A stretch of DNA of 64,000 nucleotides from Vespula vulgaris (lineage: Eukaryota > Arthropoda > Insecta > Hymenoptera > Vespidae), in assembly GCF_905475345.1 (NCBI RefSeq), contig NC_066587.1, positions 6,939,570 to 7,003,569 of the forward strand, read 5' to 3'. Position 1 is the stretch's first letter; the number at the start of each line of letters is the position of its first letter. Both the position numbers and the translations under genes were made by a program. Shown piece after piece: positions 25,568 through 40,200 of the stretch. The notes beneath the pieces were generated by a model that saw only the letters and a program-made list of their open reading frames with translations, was not told the origin of the DNA and did not search any database.

Positions 25568-28106
25568 CATTGGTATCGCGATCAACCAGTTCTGGTAGCC
25601 TGTCGAGAATGTGAGAGGGGGAATAGTATTCATTTCTAACGGTAATATACATTACGCCGGGTAACTGTTAACCAATCATTTTCGAATGTATGTCTGGTCA
25701 TATACGTCTCATTACGAAAATATTCAAACTGTATTACCAACAGCTGAAAAGAAAAAGAAATGAAAAATTAGTTTTCTATCTTATCGATCGTACAATATCA
25801 TAGATAACGTAGAAATATAAAGTAGTGTTCGTTCTAACATTCAATCGATAAAATAATTTTCTTCTGTCGGTATAGAAGATATCTATAATAACAAAATTTT
25901 CTATTTGCTTAAAAGTTGATTATCATTACGTCTCGTTCTAATTTAAGAAAAATTAGTCCAAAGTGTTTTTATGATTATAGTACATTTCTTGAGTATAGTA
26001 CGTATAGATTATAATATTTATAATTATATCATCAGTAATCTTCGATAAGTGTGATGATAATCTTCTTTTCCCATTACGATTCGGCAAAAAGAACTTGTTT
26101 ACGACAATATTAACATTTAAAACGATGACATGGTTAAAGTGGAAAGAAAAAAATGTGGAAAAAATAATGAAGTGAAGACGCCTTTTACAATCAATCATAG
26201 ATTTTCAACAGTCAATTCGTTTTTGCTGAAGCATACTTGAATTTCCGTATCATTTCGAACACTATAAATTTATATGGATTTTTTTGGCTCGTTGATAAAA
26301 CCTGAGCAGTTTAAATCCACTTATTTCGGTGATGTAATGAAATATTTTACAACGTAACGAGCATTTGCATGAATTTCATTTTCTTTCTTTCTCTCTCTCT
26401 CTCTCTCTTTCTCTTTTTCGTTGCTCGTGAAGCGAAAGTATTATGAAGGTATTAGGAGAAAGCTTTTCACGCGTGGAGAATATAACGATACATCGGTTCG
26501 TATTATGGCACAGATTTCTATTCCTCTTTCATCGTATAATCCATGACGTTTTAACGACTATAAATCCGAAAAGATGATATAATCTTTCGCCAGCGATAAT
26601 GATTCGAATGTTAGAGCTTAAAAACAGGAATAGGATTGATCCATCGTAATACTAATTACAGAAGAGCAACGTCATAACATCTCATCTGCATAGGTACCAG
26701 TCTTTGTTCTTACATATAATTAAGAAATAAAAAAAAAAATACAAAAAAAAGAAATACAGGAAAAACTAACGTTCCTAAGTATCAATATGCAAATGATTCA
26801 CAAGGCTAACCTCTAACCTCGATATAGGACACAAATGTGAATGTATCGTTGATATTGTTTCTTATCATCATGTTCGATTCTATCGGATACGATCGACTTT
26901 GATTTCAACGCATTGCTATTAGAAAATGTAATGTATTAATATGTTCAAAATTCATGCTTTTTAGAATTAAAGATTCTCTCTCTCTCTTTTTCTCTCTCTC
27001 TCTTTCTCTCTCTCTCTCACTTTTTCGTTCTTTCCGTGGATCATGGAAGTAGATATAAGAAGATCTAAAACGAAAACTGGTTTACTCTTAAACCGGTTAA
27101 CCTTGTCACTGATTGAAAATGTGTCAGTGCCGTCGCTTAACAAGATTTGCACTTAACAACATTACTGGTATTGCGTTTGTACAAGCATTACTTACAAACT
27201 GGTATGTAACACATACTATATGATCTCGTAGATTATCTTCAGAAAGAGAAAGACAGAAATTGCAGGCTTAAATTGTTAACTCGGTTAATCTTTAACTAGG
27301 TAGGGAATATAAACATAACAATAATTTTAATGTGTCATATGAAATATATACAGTAATGTATTATTTTGTTAAAGTTCGAAAAAGAAAAAATATTATGATA
27401 ATGATCATTCCTGTTTTCCCTAAGAATTTTTTGTCTAAATTTTATAAAAAGAAAACATCATCATTCAAGAATTAAGCTTCCATGTAATTTTAGATGTATA
27501 AATTTATCGTAGTCAGTAATTTGTATCTGTATCACTTATATTTATTTTCTAATTAATAGTCAGTATTTTGTAAAAGAAATGGTGAACATGTAAATAAAAA
27601 TAAAAATTGTGAATATTTAATGGATATAAATAATTAATTGTTAAGGTTGCGTTAGCCTTATGTTACGTATTGTTATCATATTATTAATATTAATCGAATA
27701 AATAATAGGCTAGCTTGTATTTTAAAAAATTTCATTTCATTTTTTAGCCGTAAAATTAATTTTCACTTTATATCCGAAGTTTTAATAATCCTCTTTTTTT
27801 TTTAAATATAAGTATAAGCATGAACTTAAATTATTCAAACTTATAAAAAACATTTTCATTAAAATCTAACCATCAATTTTGGAAATAGAATATTTTTCTT
27901 TTCCCTCTTGATTTAAATATCGATGGATCAATAAGTACGGCTTTCAAATACGCCATATTGTTTCTGACCTTGTTTGAAAACACGCTCATATTAGATTCGC
28001 AACTTCAACAGCTTGAGAATGTCCGTTATCCAGTAAATCGTTTCTACGTACATATATAGATATTACGGTAGATATGTACACACACACACGCACACAAACA
28101 CAGAGC

Positions 28107-28150
<44 letters not shown>

Positions 28151-28312
28151 CCTCCCCCACTTTTTCTCTCAGATTTCTTTTCCATTCCATTTGTAGATGA
28201 ATGAATCACGAGAAACATAATCTTTCGAATATGCTTTATATGTACAATATATTCTATTTCTATCTTTTTTCTTATTTCTCAATTACATTTTCCATAAGAA
28301 AATTTCCTTGGG

Positions 28313-28358
<46 letters not shown>

Positions 28359-28507
28359 TTAAGTTTTATATGGTATACTATATTTAAGATATCGTGATAA
28401 AAATTGATGACAATAGCTAATAAAATTCTACAATAGTTCAAGGTCATTTCCCCAAAGTCACTAGTATTAATGGTATAGAAACTTTCCATTTGTAGTTTCC
28501 ATCTCTC

Positions 28508-28522
28508 TATTTCTCTCTTATT

Positions 28523-28570
<48 letters not shown>
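28508..28570. repeat. CT microsatellite
   Basis: Nearly pure TC run. Reads as Arg-Glu on the minus strand. Confidence 0.95.
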
Positions 28571-28573
<3 letters not shown>

Positions 28574-30897
28574 CTGTTGTTCTTGTAAATTATTCACGCT
28601 CGGTTCGACGCGTAATACATAATATGCGACTTAGGTGAGCGTTTCTGCTAACGTTCTCGTTTTCTTATGCTCGGTGCAAAGGTCGATTAGGAAGAGGAAT
28701 AAATATTATAAAAATATACGTAATGAAGAATGACAAAACAAGTCTCTCATTATATACCATATTCTATTCTTGTTTACAACAATGCAATATTATAGTATAA
28801 TAATTATTTTCGAATAAAAAGAAAGAAAGATTTTTATATCTTATTTTTTTCTTTTTTCAATAGTAGTTCTTTTCTTTCCTCTTTTAACGATACTCATTTA
28901 TGCTCAGACAGTAGTTTGACGGCTGTGTTAATCCTAGAATTATTAAAATGCGATAGAGAAAAAGGTGTCGTATTAGATAATTATCGGAAACGGAACATGT
29001 TTATATATTCAAATGTACAACGTATCATCAATGGCATTAAAAATGTTATTCGACTTTTTTTTGTTAGATTTTTATTCGAATAAGAAGTTGTTAGTTAATA
29101 TATTATCGATCGAGAAATATGAAAAAAATTATGTAAATGACATTTAGTTATTTATGCGAAAAAACTTTTAAGAGGAAAAAAAATGAGTATCATTAAAATG
29201 AAACTGAAAATAAATTGAATGTAAAAAAAAAGAATAACTGAATCTAAAAAAAGATATCAAAGAAATTTTAAAAAATACAAAATAGTCTGTTATTTATTCA
29301 ATCAGTATTTATAATATAATTTTAAATAAAAGAAAAACAGAAATGGACTATATTATCATATTCGAAATAAAATTTGGAAAGAAGAAGACTTAGATTGTAA
29401 AAAACTTGGCATTATTTTAAAGCAGGGAATTTCAATCGAGAGATATGTTTTTGTTTCGTTTAGAATAACATCTATGTGATTCTAGTTAGACGTTTTCATT
29501 GTTTTTTTCTATGAAAAGTAATTTAATCGTATGTCAATAATTTGCAAGAATATAAGCGTGCAAAGTGTATATATATATAGTACACAAAAAATGAAATAAT
29601 ATAATAATAAATTTAAATAATATATAAATAATATATAAAATATAATATATTACAATAAATAATAATAATATTAAATGTAATATGAAAATAAAAAGAAAAT
29701 GTAATGTATAATGTATAAATAATATACAAATATAAATAACATAAAACGAAACTTTGTATATATATATAGATTGTATTTTATTTTTTTAGAAACATATAAA
29801 AGAGAGAATTAAGTAAGATCTGACGTAAGTTCAACATTTTCTCTATGTTATTATATAAAATATTTCACAACACATATTTTATATATTACTTTTCCTAATT
29901 ATATTCTCTATTATGTACTTCATTTAAAAATACCTGGTTGCTTAAATTGTATCTTTTATACTATGTTGTAAACAAATTTATTTTTACAAATTTTTATAAA
30001 CTGATTGATTTTTATAAATTGATTCGTTCGTAGTAAAAAGATTAAATATACAATGACAGATATTTTCAATATAAAACTTCAATTTTTAATATTTAGTCGA
30101 GTAAGAAATAAAATCAAATTAAAATATAACACAAGATATCCTAAACGATCAGTATCGTAAAACTTTTCCTTAAATTTCTGACGAATAACAAATATAAATA
30201 AATAAAAATTTAATAGTATTTAATTCATTCATAATGTTAGTCTTATATTATCAGATTAGATGATTTATTGAATCGCATCGAGGAAAAATAAATTGATTAA
30301 TTCTACTCTAGGATATTATCGTGATTTATACGATTTGTTTTCTTTTTATTAGATCCTTTTTATTAGATTCTTTTTATTTTTTTATTGTATTAATTATTAT
30401 TATTTTCTTTCTTACACTTTTTTAATATTAATAATTTCTAATATGATTTTGTTTGTTTCTTTTCCTCATTAAAAATTTTAACTTTTTCGAGATCGAGTCA
30501 TATGAAAAAAAAAAAAAATAATAAAAACGTAATTAATGCTTATTTACGTATGCACAATGTTTATTTAAATAAGAATTCTCGTTTCAAGAAGATAAAGTTG
30601 GTTAATATTATATCATACAAATATTGTATTATTATTGGGTTGGACAATAAATAATATTAAAATTTGTAATATTTCTCATTAAATAACAATTTAATTGATA
30701 TATTTTACTGAATAATTATTAAAAATTCTATTTATTGATTAACCTAATACTTTATATAGGTAATATTATGTTATATGTATCATTACATAACACGTATAAG
30801 TATTATTATATTATGAAGATGATATCACATCATATAAATATTATTATTAGATATTATAATGATATTATATTAAGTAAGTATGCACATATTTATAATA

Positions 30898-30900
<3 letters not shown>

Positions 30901-30939
<39 letters not shown>
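30901..30939. repeat. TA microsatellite
   Basis: Pure alternating TA run. Confidence 0.95.
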
Positions 30940-30941
<2 letters not shown>

Positions 30942-32999
30942 TTTTATTTTATTACTATTATATTAGATCGAATTTGTAGATACTTGATCATATTCTAAAC
31001 ACGTCATAGAATCTTTTAGTTAATCACTTATTTGCTTATTAATATCTATTTTCAAGTCAAGAATTTTTTTCACGCGCATTCCTAGAGACCTGTTGTGCTA
31101 ATTATTATTCCATTCATTGATATCGTTTCGATAAATCTTTAACTTTTCGTTTTTTCTTTTCTTCTTCTTTTGTTCCGTTCGAAAATTCATAAAAAATCAA
31201 GCAAAGTTATAAGTATGGTGATTTCAAGGAGGAAATCATAAAATCGTTTAGAATTTCGTTTAGAAATTTCGCTTTTGCCTGAAACTCGACAAAAATCGTT
31301 TTGCAATGTTTCGTTTCTTCGATTGTTACGTTCTAGCCACATACTGAGGAAATTATCTTTTTTACTTTTGATCTGGTCAATTTTACGAAAAATTTCTTCA
31401 AAGAACCTTGACATCGAACCGATAATTTTTTTTTTCAAAACTTTTTGCAAAGTCGAAAACGAAGACAAGATAGCCTTCCAGCAGAATGTCGAAGGTTTCT
31501 CTCATAGTGTCCTTGAAAACTCGTCCTTACTCTATCCTGCATTTTTATGCCTATGCAAATTCTGAACGACGATTTTTCTACTTTTTCCTACCTGAGAGAG
31601 ACAAAACGTTCGGTGAATTTCAAACGACGAATTGCGTTCAACCGAATAAAAAAGAGAAAGAGAGAGAGAGAGAGAGAGATTTATATTCCGATTGTGAGTT
31701 CGATTCGATAAAATTTTGCGAAGAAAAAGGTTTGAGACAATATACGATGAAAGATAGAAAAATAAAAAATAAAAAAACAGATGAAAATGAAAACGAACAA
31801 GTAGAAACATTTGCTAAGAACTAATCAATAGCTGTTGTTGATGCTACACTGTATTAATAACCGAAGGATAAAAGATATCCTTGACCGGAGTCTAAAGTGC
31901 CATCCGTCTTTTTATTTAGCGACTCTATGCGTTTATTTGCTTATAAATTTAATCTCTGAGTATGGGTTAATCATATGATGTCTGAAACTACCACATATAA
32001 TATTTTATTACACGTATCTAATTTCTATGTTAATATTAATATTTATTTATTTATTGCTTTTATTTTATCGACACCACTCATTCTTATTTTCCTATTTTTT
32101 TCATTTTTTTTCCTTTCTTTTTTTTCTCGATAAAGATCGAGTAACTCCCGAGTAACTCTATATTTGTCTCGAGTGAAGCAAATGGTTCATTGATTATTAC
32201 AACTATTATTATCATTGTTGTTGTTTATATTGTTATCATTAAAAAGAAAAGAACTTCGAAGAAACGAGAGAAAGATAAACGAACATTTAGATATATCACT
32301 TTGGAATTAATAGTTATATTTGTAATTAGTTTTGTAGTTACTTTTGTAGAAGGAATATTAGTCCTCAGATTTAAAATTAAACGTCGACGATTAATTCGTT
32401 ACCATCGAATCGAATCGAAGTGAAAAAATTTCATTTAAAAAAAAAAGTTGCAATTTTAAGATTTTAGAGTACCTCTTCATATTTAAATTCTCTTTGCCGA
32501 CGACAAACGAATATCGAATATTAACTATGCAAGGTGTTATCTATTACTTCTATTGCTAATTGTAAGATAAATATAGAAACATAAGTATACATATATATTC
32601 TTTCAAATACTAATTTTTAATTGTAAAGGTGGTGTAAACTGAATTCACGCTATTAACTTCGAACACATATAATTTGCATCTGTAATACTCAAAACGTTGA
32701 ATTCTGTCTTGTAAGTATACTCCTGTCTTCTTTTTCTTTTTTTTTTTAAAGGAATCTTTTGACCTATCTACAAAAAAAAATTTTTTTATTTTGTTACAAA
32801 ATTTCTCAAAATATAAAGCTGAAGTTTTTTTTTCTTTTCATGTAAAAATATAAAAAAAACAACACGATTGAACAGGTTTAATTTATTTGATAGGTAAAGT
32901 CCAATAAATGATCAGGGAGTCCCATTCTTGGGTCTCACACTCTCCCACCTAAGCGGTCGGATCAACACATCGGCTAACTCCAGTCTCGGCGTCTTTTAC

Positions 33000-33099
33000 C
33001 AGACGTCTTTAGTGTCTTGCACAAGTCTTTGATTCTCCAGTCGTGCGAGCGATCGAGCCAGTTCTGGCTGAAATTGCGGACGGACCGTATCGTTCTTTC

Positions 33100-33146
<47 letters not shown>

Positions 33147-36100
33147 TGTCTTCTTTCTCTTCCTTTCCTTATTCCTCATTCTTCTCACTCTCACTTGCTC
33201 TTTCACGTTCTGCAACTTTCGTCGTCGTTATACCAGTCGTCGTCGTTGTAAGTAGCAAGAAGAGGAACTTAAGGTTTAGACCACAGAAATGAATTTGGAA
33301 TTCAAGTTGGATCATCTTATTCGATCACAGAGAAATAAGAAGAATTGAAGGATCAAGAACAGAGAAAAAAGAAAGAAAAAGAAAGACGAACTTCTAATAT
33401 ATAATATATATATATATACATATTTATATATTTATATATATATATATTATAATATTTTTTTCGATTAAAGAAGTAACCACGGCAAGAGAACATCGAGTTC
33501 AATTTAGAATTTGTGAACGTGCGGTGAGAATCCTTTGTCTTACCTATTCCTTCCAATCTTGTTGTTATTACCATCATCATCATTATTATTATTATTATCG
33601 TTATTGTATCTTATTAGTGTTATCATTCGTTGCCATTACTCGTCCGTGCTCAAAGTGTTCGTAATTGGTGATTTTTCTACGAGATCATTATTCTTCGTTC
33701 TCCATATTGATTTCTATTGTAAATCACGATGGAATTCTTATATGATGAAACATTTAATATAGTGCCTCGATAAGGAATCAACGAATCAAAGAAACTAAAG
33801 GATTATCTTATCTCTTTGTGTCTTCAGTCTGAAAGTTCAAAGAAATTTGCGATCAAGTGCAGGTCAGTGACACCTTTTTCTTAGATCGCCGAACATTCTG
33901 CTTTTTTCTCTTCGTTTTTATAAAATGTCGTATATAAAAGCATCGAGTTTAGAATCTTTGTTCTCGCAATCTCTTTCAATTTGCATTTAAATGTCAAGTA
34001 AATGTATAGGTAACTGCTTACTTACAAAATACCGGCATTTTCTACGCGTCATCTTGATTTCTATGAAATTGACTCAACATGAAGTTCATCTATATTGTTT
34101 AAAGAATATATGTGGTCTCTTGAAATAATGTTATTCGGATGATAAACAGGAAATCGACGAAATCGTTTGCATATCGTATATATATTATAATTACCATAGC
34201 CAGTACCGGTTTTTTCATATCTTTGGAAAATTTTACTTTATCTTACTTTTTTTACTTACCCTACTTTTTTTTCATTCGCTCTAGTCATAATCATCGTTAA
34301 TCTTTTTCGTTTTTATGTGTTCTTCGTTCTTATCGTCAAACGTAATGTAATTTTTTTTACTGCACACATACATATACGTACCTGTAGGAATAAGGAAAAA
34401 AAGAATAGAACGATGTCTCACGATTTGTAATTTTCTCTTTTTTCTCTCTCTCTCTCTCTCTCTCCTTCTCTCATGAGCCACGATTATTCTAAGAAACGAG
34501 CAAATTGTTTCACCTGTTGAAAATTAAAAAAAGAATTTCTCTCGTAATTATTCTCATCGTTATTATCATAATCATCACGTGAAGACAGATTTTAAGATCA
34601 AGGAATAAAATTATAGAATAAAATATAACTGCGTTTGAGCATCGTAACTATCCTGATAATTAATATTTTTTTGTTTCACTCGACTATGTCCTATACGGTA
34701 TTATCCAAGATATTCCTATTTATATACGTCAGGTATACGTGAGTATGTGTACGGTATACATAGTATAATATATATATATATATATATTATATATCATAGA
34801 TATGCGATCGCTTTCCTTTTCATTCCAGTTGCATTCGCGAGTTAACTAGTATTGAACCTGCACACGATAATCTCGTTCTCGAGGTACACGAGGGTCATCG
34901 AACTACCTTCACTTATTTTTTTTTCATTTTCTTGAAACGTTCTCGAAACAAGGAGCTCTCATAAAATAATATCTCTTGTTTTCTTTAACGACTTTTTATT
35001 CTTTGCAAAAAGCGAAGATGAAGAAGTTGATAAATGAAGAACTTTCATCATTAGGCTTATCGTATCTTTTTCTATTGTTCTTGTTTTTATTTTATTTTTC
35101 TCTTTTTTTTTTCTCAGTCTTCATCTAGCAGGATCATCCGCAATAATCATTTGTGCAAAAAGCATTGATAAATTATTCAACGTGTCATTCTTGGAGTACA
35201 AAGATCGAAATGTTTTCGTAATACATGAATATTTATTGTTTATTAACGAAGATAGATAAACATTGAGGTAGCGTAAAAATTAAACAAATTCGAACATTGC
35301 GAAATGTCTTTTCCTTTTAAAACATTAATCGAGCAGGTAGATGAATAACAAAATAAAATCCAGTTACGTATTCATCGTATTTGGTACCCTCTTAGATCAG
35401 AATATCTTGGTACACTCATAGATGATTTCACTGTTTGTATGTGTATAGACACAAGATCTTAAGGACGTGAATATTGACATTCCAGATATAACTGAAGAAA
35501 GAGAAAACGATATTTCCGGCTTTTCGAGAATTTCATGAAAAATTTTCGTCATAAAAAGTGATTCTCAGTACTTGGCCCGTAAAATTTATATTGAAATTTT
35601 ATCATATTCATCGATATTCTTTTCTCGTTTTCGAATTTCAACGTGATAAGAAAAAAAAAAAGAAAAATTAAAAATTATTAAGAAAAATAAATTACACCTC
35701 GCAATTTTATAAAAAATTTGCTTGTAAAATTATTATACATCTATTAATTAAAAAAAAAAAAAAAGAGAGAGAAAAAGAAAAGAAAACTATTTGTCATTCA
35801 GTTATCTATAAAATCAATAAGATCTTCTTGAAAATTGTATCTCATTTTTATTTTTGTTCTTTTTTTTCACATACATTACGAATTATACAACCGCAACAAA
35901 ATCAAGAGATCGTTTCGAAATCGAACAGATCGGTTCGAAACTCCTAAGGAGAAAGGTTTACTGCTGGACCGTCAAGAGAGATTACTAATAAGAGTGAGAG
36001 TTCGACTTACAACGTGTGAGTTACATCACTGACGAATTACGCGATACGTTTGATGGCTATTAAACGTAGAACGGAACAAGACGCGTCGTCGAGAAGGAGA

Positions 36101-37219
36101 ATTCTTCATTTCCATCACGTATATACCGTGGCAATCTGACGTGTCTCTCTATTATGGATGCTGCGACGCAAATCCACGTGGCACCAAACGCATGTTTTCA
36201 TATCTCTTCGGAAAGACTTTTACTTGATAATCGGTGTTAGTACTCGTAGCCTATCTCTTTCTAAACCCGGAAGAGTACAGTTCAAAGTTTTATCGTCGAT
36301 GAGACGCGATTTTCGCGATTATTAAATCTCTATAAAAAATATTAATAAAGCAAATAAGAAAAAAGAAAAAATAGAACGAAGATTGATTTTACGAAATAAA
36401 AATAAAATTCAATTGTATTTTTAATCGTTTTAACGTGAAAAAATATATTTGGTGTTAGAAGTAGTGCAGAGTATTGTTCGAAAATAAAAGGAATGAAAAA
36501 TTAAAGAAGAAAAGAAAAATGAGAAAGTCGAGCAAAAGAAAAGATTCATAAAACAATATTTGTTTCATACTCTATAAACTAACGTGAATCATTACTTTCA
36601 TTTTTATCGGTGAAAATTGAATCGTCCATTTCTTTCCCGTCTCTCTCGTATCGCTTTATTCTCTTTTTCTTTCTCACTCGCACCTACATAAAGGTATAGT
36701 GTACGGTTGAGTGTAACTTAACGCGTGACTTCGTAACATCTTACGACACGAAATATAACATAACATGTTACAGTTTTGATGATCGATCGGTATTTCGCGT
36801 GTTACTTTACTCTTGCGTGATATCTCAGTTTGTATATGATATCAATATAAAAAATGAATAACAAATTGCTAAGGCAAAAAGAAACTGAACAACTTTGGTT
36901 CGAGAATTTTGTCGACCTCTCTTACTTGGAATAGATGTTATTTTCAACGAACAACCGTTGACCACAACGACGTAGATTTTTATGAAAATACATGAATTAT
37001 TCATATACAATTTATCTTAATGTTTAAATAAAAATATATAATATATTGTAATATTGAAATAAAAAAGAAATAGAATTGTTTCAAATATCACGGATTCAAA
37101 TAATCTTCTTCTCGAATAATATACATATATTCGTTGTATTATTATTTCAACTATATTTTGTCTCTCTCTGTTATTTGTTCTCTTCTTATTTTTCTATTTT
37201 TTTTGTATTCACTCTTCAG
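33000..37219 (+). other. 5' leader region of the plus-strand ABCH gene
   Basis: A GC-richer patch at about 32930-33280 (with CT tract 33104-33147) looks like a promoter/first-exon region. Possible donors are GTAAGT at 33247 and GCAG|GTCAGT at 33862/33863. Either could join the acceptor at 37218-37219 (CTTCAG) three bases before the start codon. No coding frame lies in between. A second GC-richer patch at about 35930-36250 might be another leader exon or promoter. Assignment is inference. Confidence 0.35.
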
Positions 37220-37222
37220 ACC

Positions 37223-40200
37223 ATGGATGTGCCAAATGTAACACCTATGGTACCAGCAGCCTCGTTGGAGTTGAAAACAAGGAGAGCTCAGTTCCAAACG
37301 CAAACGTCGACCTTGGACACGAGAAGAAGACAAGCGGTTTGTGTTAGAAGGGCATGTAAAAAGTATGGACCGAAAAAAAATTCGAATATTGTACTTGACG
37401 GGCTCAACATGACAGTGCCTAAAGGCACAATGTGAGTGAAATAATATTTTGAAAGTTTATAGAAAAGGAGGAGGGGGAAAGGGGGAGGGTGGGGAAAGGA
37501 AAGAAACGAAAAAAAAGAGGATTAGGCAAAGTAATACTTACGTAAAGGTGGACTATGAAACTTCAATGACGTTAAATATATTATATTATGTTTCTCTATT
37601 GATTATGTAAAACCTAAAACATCAGATATTTTAAAAAAATTCTATACTTTAGTGTTTGACTAATTTTTTAACGAATTGTAAAAACTCTTACACAAATAAA
37701 AAATATATATGAAATAATTTCAAAAAAATTAATTTAAAAAAAAATATATGAAATAATTTAATCGTTAAATTAATCACCGTTGAAAATAATCGTTTGTACT
37801 ATCGTATATATCGATATATCTTTTTTATTTATTAATTTACCGTCCCATGTTTATCATACTAATTCATTGTTAATGGACCAACTTGGCATTCATTTAACAA
37901 CAAAAAACGGGAACGAGATAGAATGTGCAAAATCATTTAAGATTCGGTTTAATTCTTTCCTTTTCCTTTTACATAAAATAGGATGAATAATTAAGCGAAA
38001 CTGTCCAATAGGAAATATTTTATGCTAATTTTTTTCTTTCATTTCTTTCCTGTTTATGAAAGAACTCTTAAGGAATAAAAATATTGAATAATAAATAAGA
38101 AATAAATAACGCGTAATATATCCGGCGTATCTTTCACGAATAATATCATTTCAGTTATGGTTTGCTTGGTGCCAGTGGTTGTGGAAAAACCACTTTATTA
38201 TCCTGCATCGTTGGCCGAAGACGTCTTAATTCTGGAGAAATTTGGGTACTAGGTGGTAGGCCAGGATCGAAGGAATCAGGTGTTCCAGGTCCACGATTAG
38301 GATACATGCCACAAGAAATTGCACTTTACAGTGAATTTTCAATAAAAGAAACGTTTATATATTTTGGCTGGATCGCAGGTATGACGACCGAACAGGTTGA
38401 CGAAAAATTGGAATTCCTTTTGAAGGTATCAACCTGTTAATTTCTATAATAAACAATATCCTAATTTCTAAGTTTAAAAAAGAAAAATAGAAATTTCTGT
38501 TGGGATCGCTTAAAAATGTATTATTTCAGTTCTTGGAATTACCATCGGAAAATCGTTTTATAAAGAATCTTTCTGGTGGACAACAGAGAAGAGTTTCCTT
38601 CGCTGCAGCGTTACTGGCCGATCCAGAACTCTTAATTCTGGATGAGCCAACCGTAGGAGTTGATCCTGTGTTACGTCAAAATATTTGGGATCATTTGGTT
38701 CATCTAACGAAAGATGGTCAAAAAACAATCATTATAACGACACATTATATCGAGGAGACCAGACAAGCTAGTATAATTGGACTGATGAGAGGAGGTAAAT
38801 TTCTTGCTGAAGAATCACCTAACAAGTTGATGGAAATGCATAGATTGGACACTTTGGAGGAAGTCTTTTTAAAACTTAGCAAACGTCAGAACATGGGTCT
38901 CAGAAGGAGAAGTAGTATTCTCAGTAGCGTTACAGGTGTTCCACCGGAAGCTGTAATAACCAATTTCATCTTTCTTCTATCGATTATATAAAATCATTAT
39001 CTACGTCGATTTATATTTTTCTCTCGATCGTAGGACGCTGATGACGAGATGAGTGGCGAGTTTGGTGACAACGTTAGTATTTCTAGTCGAAGAAGGAGCA
39101 TAGTCGTTATGGATGACGGAAATGTAAGATTTAAAAGTCACGAGTTAAAGTAATGAGCTTTGAGATTGAATTATATTTTTTTGGAGTTGAAAATATTTTC
39201 ATATTTAGTTACCGGAATTACCACCAGAGGAAAAAGGTTCATTTAAGTTTAGCATGTTAAATCCACAACATATGAAGGCGCTCATCTGGAAGAACTTTTT
39301 ATGGATGTGGAGAAATGTTGGGTAAATGTGTAAACATCTTTTTTCTTTTTTTTTCTTTTACTAATATATATATATATATGTTCCAGCAACAATGTCACTC
39401 TAGTTAACAATTTTAATAATTTTCATTTTATTTAGCATGATGGCGTTCATCATTGGTTTACCAGTAATACAGATCGTCTTATTTTGTATCTCTATCGGAA
39501 AAGATCCCATTGGTTTGAAAATAGCGATCGTAAACAATGAACTCAAGAACAGTACGGACATATGTGTACCAACGATTAGCTGTGATACGTCACAACTCAG
39601 TTGTCGTTTCTTGGATCATTTAAAGAATAAATCCTTGGTCTTTTTACCTTATGAAACTGAAGAAGAAGCCGAGTATGCCGTTCAAAGGGGCTGGGCTTGG
39701 GGTGCCATATCATTCCCAGCAAATTATTCGGAAGCTCTAATTGCAAGGATAAAAGATGGCAAAGATGTGCATGATTGGGATCTTGTATACTCGGCCATGG
39801 ACATCGTTATGGATATGTCGAGTAATTTTCATATGTTAATAACTCTTTATTTGTCTTCAAAATCCTAATTTCTTCTGATTTTTCTTTTTTTTTTCATTTT
39901 GATTTCAGACCAACAAATCGGCCAGCTCTTGCAAAGAAATATATTGTATTCCTATTTAGATTTTGCTCGTGAAATTACTATTGCATGTAATTACAGTGAA
40001 AAATTGACCAACATACCTTTAGATGTAAGTTGATAAACACCTACATATTATAATTATCGATTAATTAAAATTATATCTCTCATCTTCGATCTTGCAATTT
40101 TATGCAGTTTAGAACACCGATCTATGGACCTCTAGATCCAAATTTTACTGACTTTGCAGCACCAGGAATTATTTTGACGTAAGTCTTCGAATTGTGTGTC

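Larger units (their letters stand above)
25600..32999. other. Gene-poor region between the two divergent ABCH genes
   Basis: AT-rich non-coding DNA with CT tracts (about 26389-26420, 26972-27018, 28508-28570), a CA/TA tract (28082-28147) and TA tracts (28317-28352, 30901-30939). A stretch at 31190-31830 is of higher complexity and open on both strands, but has no recognisable domain, start context or splice structure. It probably includes regulatory DNA of both transporters (inference). Confidence 0.5.

Noticed and set aside
25418..25633. 71-codon frame on - (contains TGYQNWLIAIPMYKS)
   Set aside because: Spans the candidate TATA/initiator and leader exon of ABCH; no domain and no continuation by splicing.
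31187..31824. Overlapping 92-112-codon frames on both strands
   Set aside because: Neither strand shows a domain, Kozak start or splice structure; kept only as a higher-complexity non-coding patch.
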